Assembly (NCBI GenBank): GCA_049669725.1
Contig: JBATKU010000049.1
Coordinates: forward strand, 1 to 6,527
Length of the DNA stretch: 6,527 bases
Source of the DNA: JAFDCJ01 sp049669725
GTDB lineage: Bacteria > Desulfobacterota > Desulfobacteria > Desulfobacterales > JAFDCJ01
Reading direction: 5' to 3'
Below, piece after piece: positions 4,901 through 6,527 of this stretch (position 1 is its first letter; the number at the start of each line of letters is the position of its first letter). The translations under genes and the position numbers were made by a program. The notes under the pieces were generated by a model, which saw only the letters and a list, made by a program, of their open reading frames with translations, made no database searches and was not told the DNA's origin.

Positions 4901-6527
4901 ACGGTGGACCTGCCATTGAGGCCTCACTTTATTACCCGTCCGGTGTTGCCATAGATTCAGCCGGCAACCTTTACATTGCAGATAGAAGAAATCATCGAAT
5001 CCGGAAAATAGACACTGAGGGTATCATCACAACCGTAGCCGGAACCGGGGGTAATGGTTACAACGGTGATCAGGGGCTAGCAACTGAAGCCGAAGTTGGT
5101 TATCCCAGATCCATAGCTGTGGACAACGAAGGTAATCTTTACATAGCTTCCGGTGAGAATGTTGTCGGTGTCGGTACTTGTATCCGAAAAGTGAGCGCAG
5201 ATGGTATCATCACCACCGTGGTTGGAACCGGAAGCAATGGTTACAGTGGTGACGGGGAGCTTGCCATGGCAGCCCAAATAGGCCGCAGTAATGGCTTAAC
5301 AGTCGATTTCATGGGCAATCTCTACATTTCCGATTGGGACCACAGCGTAATTCGCAAAGTAGACACTGCCGGCATTATCACCACTGTGGCCGGAGACGGT
5401 ACCGAGGGTTACAGCGGGGACGGCGAACCTGCCACCGAGGCCAAACTTGATAATCCTTACGGTGTGGCCGTGAATACCGAAGGCATCCTTTATATTGCTG
5501 ATCATCATAATCGAGTTGTGCGTAAGGTTGATACAAATGGGATAATTAGCACATCTGCGGGCAAAGACGCTCATCCGGATATCCGCTACGGGGGTGATGG
5601 CGGACCACCCACTCATGCTATTTTCGGTAACATAAAAGGGGTTACTTTCGATGTCTTGGGGAATCTTTATATAGCAGAGTCTAGTCGTATACGTAAAGTT
5701 GCGCCACCGTCAACCTTCAGCCGCTTAACGGTAGGAGAGGACATTCCCTTTGCGGAGGCTAACGGATTGGGCTATATCATGTCCGGCTCAGGGTTTCACA
5801 AAAATACGATTGACCGGGATACAGGGGGTGTCCTGCGGGAATTCGTTTATGATGAGAACAATAATTTAAGTACGATCATCGATCAATTTAACAATCAAAT
5901 TACTATCCAGAGGGACGCAAACGGCGTACCGACCGCCATTGTTTCGCCGGACAACCTTTCGACAACTCTCAGCATAGATGCCGATAACCACCTTACCAGG
6001 GTGGCTTACCCCGATGGGAGTCACTACGATTTTGAATATACCCCCGATGGTCTGATGACTGCCGAAATCGAGCCGGAAGGAAATCGTTTTGATCATTCAT
6101 TTTCTTTTCTGGGAAGATTAACAGGTGTCATTGATGAGGAGGGGGGGCATTGGAATTACACGCGAACGGCATATGAAACCGGTGAAATTATAACGGATAT
6201 TACATCCGGCGAAGGCAATGTTACTTCCTTTCGGGATCGCACCGATTTAACGGGCGCCTATACCTCCACCGTCACAGATCCTACAGGTGCAGAGATCCTT
6301 TTTTCTCAATCAGCTGATGGGCTTACTGTTGGCAAATCTCTGCCCTGCGGGATGGAACTTGATTATGCCTACGATGTGGATTCGGAATACAAGTTTGAGT
6401 ACATAAAAGAAATGACAGAAAAAAGTCCTGCCGGCCTGAAAAGGGTCACGGTTAAAGAAAAATCTTATGAAGATGCCGATGCAAATGGTGTTACCGATCT
6501 GATAACAGAATCAGTGGCGGTCAATAG
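1903..6527 (+). CDS. Secreted teneurin-like YD-repeat/NHL (RHS-type) giant protein, partial
   Basis: At least 1541 codons are open, with no stop before the window ends. A signal peptide (1-24, hydrophobic core 7-19, ASA before the likely cut, no lipobox) sends it out of the cytoplasm. Then come a beta-solenoid-like domain (about 40-295), an Ig-like domain (298-372), a transthyretin/carboxypeptidase-regulatory-like domain (405-485), an acidic calcium-binding stretch (630-660), a plug-like region with WDGLDHLGR (736-925), six NHL units (930-1266) and YD-type beta-hairpin sequence (about 1290 onward). YD/RHS proteins build a hollow shell that usually encloses a C-terminal toxin or effector; here the shell core, any DPxG-type cleavage motif and the tip are outside the window. 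ATG 1903 has GGAGG (1891-1895) seven bases upstream and is followed at once by the signal peptide; in-frame ATGs at 1858 and 1876 lie upstream of the predicted transcription start. Function as toxin or adhesin is inference. Confidence 0.9.
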   Translation, partial: MLKRALFVLVIFIAILFFLQNASASYDISSFSIFATNSVWIRQGATLSSGDVGVKDLSPGPWLNSRSEIVIGRTVNIPDGIAIYGDTIKIKTNASVFDVHYNELKNNGTIRGAEHTPLQLPLDVSLPDFPTPVPGTESHEIARGETLTLGPGAYGEIMVRRNATLILTGGTYHFENLDLGDGGGSTVLFQAPTELIINQRLEPGRNAVIGPEPGSGIGAKDILIYVNGINGGTGNLSALPKAATVGIGNTLMANIYAPNGTIWIKQGAVAEGALIGKDVRVGFGVNVDHDSGFGDELSVSINAAPAAISQGETSILSWNCTNADSTHIDNGIGIVNPNHSISVSPDHTTTYTITAIGPEGSANAQVTVMVTGNPEQLPEGSFGKQYEDLIPPDSTVDSYDSKRFSLITGKVQDLAESSVAGVSIAIQGHPEYGTVATDIEGRFTIPVEGGGMLTVMFQKDAFISAQRKVYVPWNEIAIAETIQMITEDPTSTTITFNSDPNMVVTHQSMRVTDKFGSRSTSMVFTGDNRAYLVDEYGNDVIELTTITTRATEYTTPESMPAKLPPTSAYTYCVELSVDGAQRVRFDKPVTIWVDNFLGFDVGIAAPVGFYDRDRGVWVPEKNGKVIRLLDTDTDGVVDALDADGDGQPDDLNEDGYFDDEVNGLEDTQKYQPGLTYWRAEIAHFSPHDINWARRIIANYTPLTPHGPESSILPNPKGVPATTTAKPEEPVKPPGKDNCLSSYVENRSQIFHEDIPIPGTEITLHYASNRVDGYHYGVSVPASGETVPDGLKRIIVKVRAAGRTFEQFLDPLPNQKAEFIWDGLDHLGRRLNSVTTAKVDIGFVYDAVYTVPPLLEQAFAIAGQDLTSVLTRQDATLWEKSDLEVPILPRKRHGTLAKGWTLSIQHQLDSKEPPTLHKGDGTIYRNETVIVETVAGNGLSGYSGDGGPATEARIDTPYGLALDSIGNFFFADYWENRIRKVGTDGIITTVAGNGISGYDGDGGPAIEASLYYPSGVAIDSAGNLYIADRRNHRIRKIDTEGIITTVAGTGGNGYNGDQGLATEAEVGYPRSIAVDNEGNLYIASGENVVGVGTCIRKVSADGIITTVVGTGSNGYSGDGELAMAAQIGRSNGLTVDFMGNLYISDWDHSVIRKVDTAGIITTVAGDGTEGYSGDGEPATEAKLDNPYGVAVNTEGILYIADHHNRVVRKVDTNGIISTSAGKDAHPDIRYGGDGGPPTHAIFGNIKGVTFDVLGNLYIAESSRIRKVAPPSTFSRLTVGEDIPFAEANGLGYIMSGSGFHKNTIDRDTGGVLREFVYDENNNLSTIIDQFNNQITIQRDANGVPTAIVSPDNLSTTLSIDADNHLTRVAYPDGSHYDFEYTPDGLMTAEIEPEGNRFDHSFSFLGRLTGVIDEEGGHWNYTRTAYETGEIITDITSGEGNVTSFRDRTDLTGAYTSTVTDPTGAEILFSQSADGLTVGKSLPCGMELDYAYDVDSEYKFEYIKEMTEKSPAGLKRVTVKEKSYEDADANGVTDLITESVAVN
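2020..2790 (+). other. Beta-solenoid-like N-terminal domain of the large protein
   Basis: Residues about 40-296 are rich in Gly, Thr, Val, Ile and Asn in short alternating strands. Examples are VNIPDGIAIYGDTIKI, ETLTLGPGAYGEIMVRRNATLILTGGTYHF, LIINQRLEPGRNAVIG and GTIWIKQGAVAEGALIGKDVRVG. Domains with this look (GxYxxxxVxxxATLxLxxGxYxF, then APNGTIxIxxGAxxxGAxxGxxVxxG) occur in surface and pilus-tip-like proteins and probably fold as a right-handed beta-solenoid. This suggests a surface or matrix-anchoring stalk ahead of the shell. The fold is inferred; no catalytic residues are apparent. Confidence 0.5.
3790..3888 (+). other. Acidic calcium-binding repeat segment
   Basis: Residues 630-662 carry a dense run of DxDxDG-type loops: DTDTDGVVDALD, DADGDGQPDD, NEDGYFDDE. 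This is the thrombospondin type-3/dockerin style of calcium loop, often used as a rigid Ca-dependent spacer in secreted bacterial proteins. It joins the domain following the TTR-like module to the plug region. Calcium binding is predicted from the pattern only. Confidence 0.6.
4690..5700 (+). repeat. Six NHL repeats forming a predicted six-bladed propeller
   Basis: Units begin at residues 930, 986, 1042, 1103, 1159 and 1215, each opening with (I/V)xTVAG or a variant. The spacing is 56 residues (168 bases), except the third unit at 61. The consensus is ITTVAGxGxxGYxGDGGPATEAxLxxPxGVAVDxxGNLYIADxxNHRIRKVDxxGI. Unit three has an insertion (SGENVVGVGTC) where others read DxxNHR. Unit six is the most divergent (ISTSAGKDAHPD, and SSRIRKV in place of NHRIRKV). 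The units differ widely at DNA level, so this is an old array and not a recent amplification. NHL propellers usually bind protein or RNA partners; here an extracellular protein-contact role is likely. Confidence 0.88.
5842..6527 (+). repeat. Start of the YD-repeat shell
   Basis: From about residue 1314 the protein shows YD-type beta-hairpins: FVYDENNNLSTIIDQFNNQITIQRDANG, YDFEYTPDGLMTAEIEPEGN, FSFLGRLTGVIDEEGGHWNYTRT and ELDYAYDVDSEYKFEYI. The repeats are irregular in length, normal for RHS/teneurin shells. The last residues in view (YEDADANGVTDLI) again carry a possible Ca-binding loop. The remainder of the shell lies outside the window. Confidence 0.8.

Noticed and set aside
2612..6096. Numerous short frames, mostly minus strand, across the right two thirds of the window
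   Set aside because: All lie within the continuous frame-1 coding sequence from 1903, whose translation shows coherent domains. The antisense peptides show no family motifs.

Overview
The window looks like chromosomal DNA from a Gram-negative, moderate-GC bacterium. A deltaproteobacterial lineage (Desulfobacterota-type) is my best guess. The guess rests on protein style: an exported YD-repeat/NHL giant with an Ig-like module of the 'SW...TTTYT' kind, and an EngB and Era of ordinary bacterial type. It is inference, because there is no rRNA or other phylogenetic marker here.

Left part (1-1321, all on the minus strand, read right to left): engB, an essential ribosome-assembly GTPase, is followed by a 152-base gap. 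The gap holds a hairpin across the engB stop, an array of 8-base ATTCCANN units, and a promoter with a dyad operator. Next comes a two-gene type II toxin-antitoxin module: a ribbon-helix-helix antitoxin, then a RelE-family toxin that overlaps it by 11 bases and starts at TTG. The toxin stop codon overlaps the start codon of era (ATGA), and era runs off the left edge. So a ribosome-dependent mRNA-interferase module sits between two ribosome-assembly GTPases and is probably co-transcribed, perhaps translationally coupled, with era.

Middle part (1322-1902): no convincing gene. Next to engB lie a leader with an inverted repeat and a likely extended -10 promoter. Further right is an AT-rich stretch with a TTGACA/TGTCAA dyad that could be a promoter, followed about 130 bases later by a very strong intrinsic terminator on the plus strand; this could be a small RNA gene. 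Immediately after the terminator is a clean promoter (perfect TATAAT) and Shine-Dalgarno for the next gene.

Right part (1903-6527, plus strand): one open frame of at least 1541 codons with no stop before the window ends. It encodes a secreted multidomain protein. In order it has a signal peptide, a beta-solenoid-like domain, an Ig-like domain, a transthyretin/carboxypeptidase-regulatory-like domain, an acidic calcium-binding stretch, a plug-like FN/FlgD-type region, a six-unit NHL propeller (56-residue units) and the start of a YD-repeat shell. The order TTR-like, plug, six-blade NHL, YD shell matches the ectodomain of animal teneurins, which makes this a bacterial teneurin-like RHS/YD protein. 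Its C-terminus, where the RHS core and any toxin or effector tip would be, lies beyond the window.
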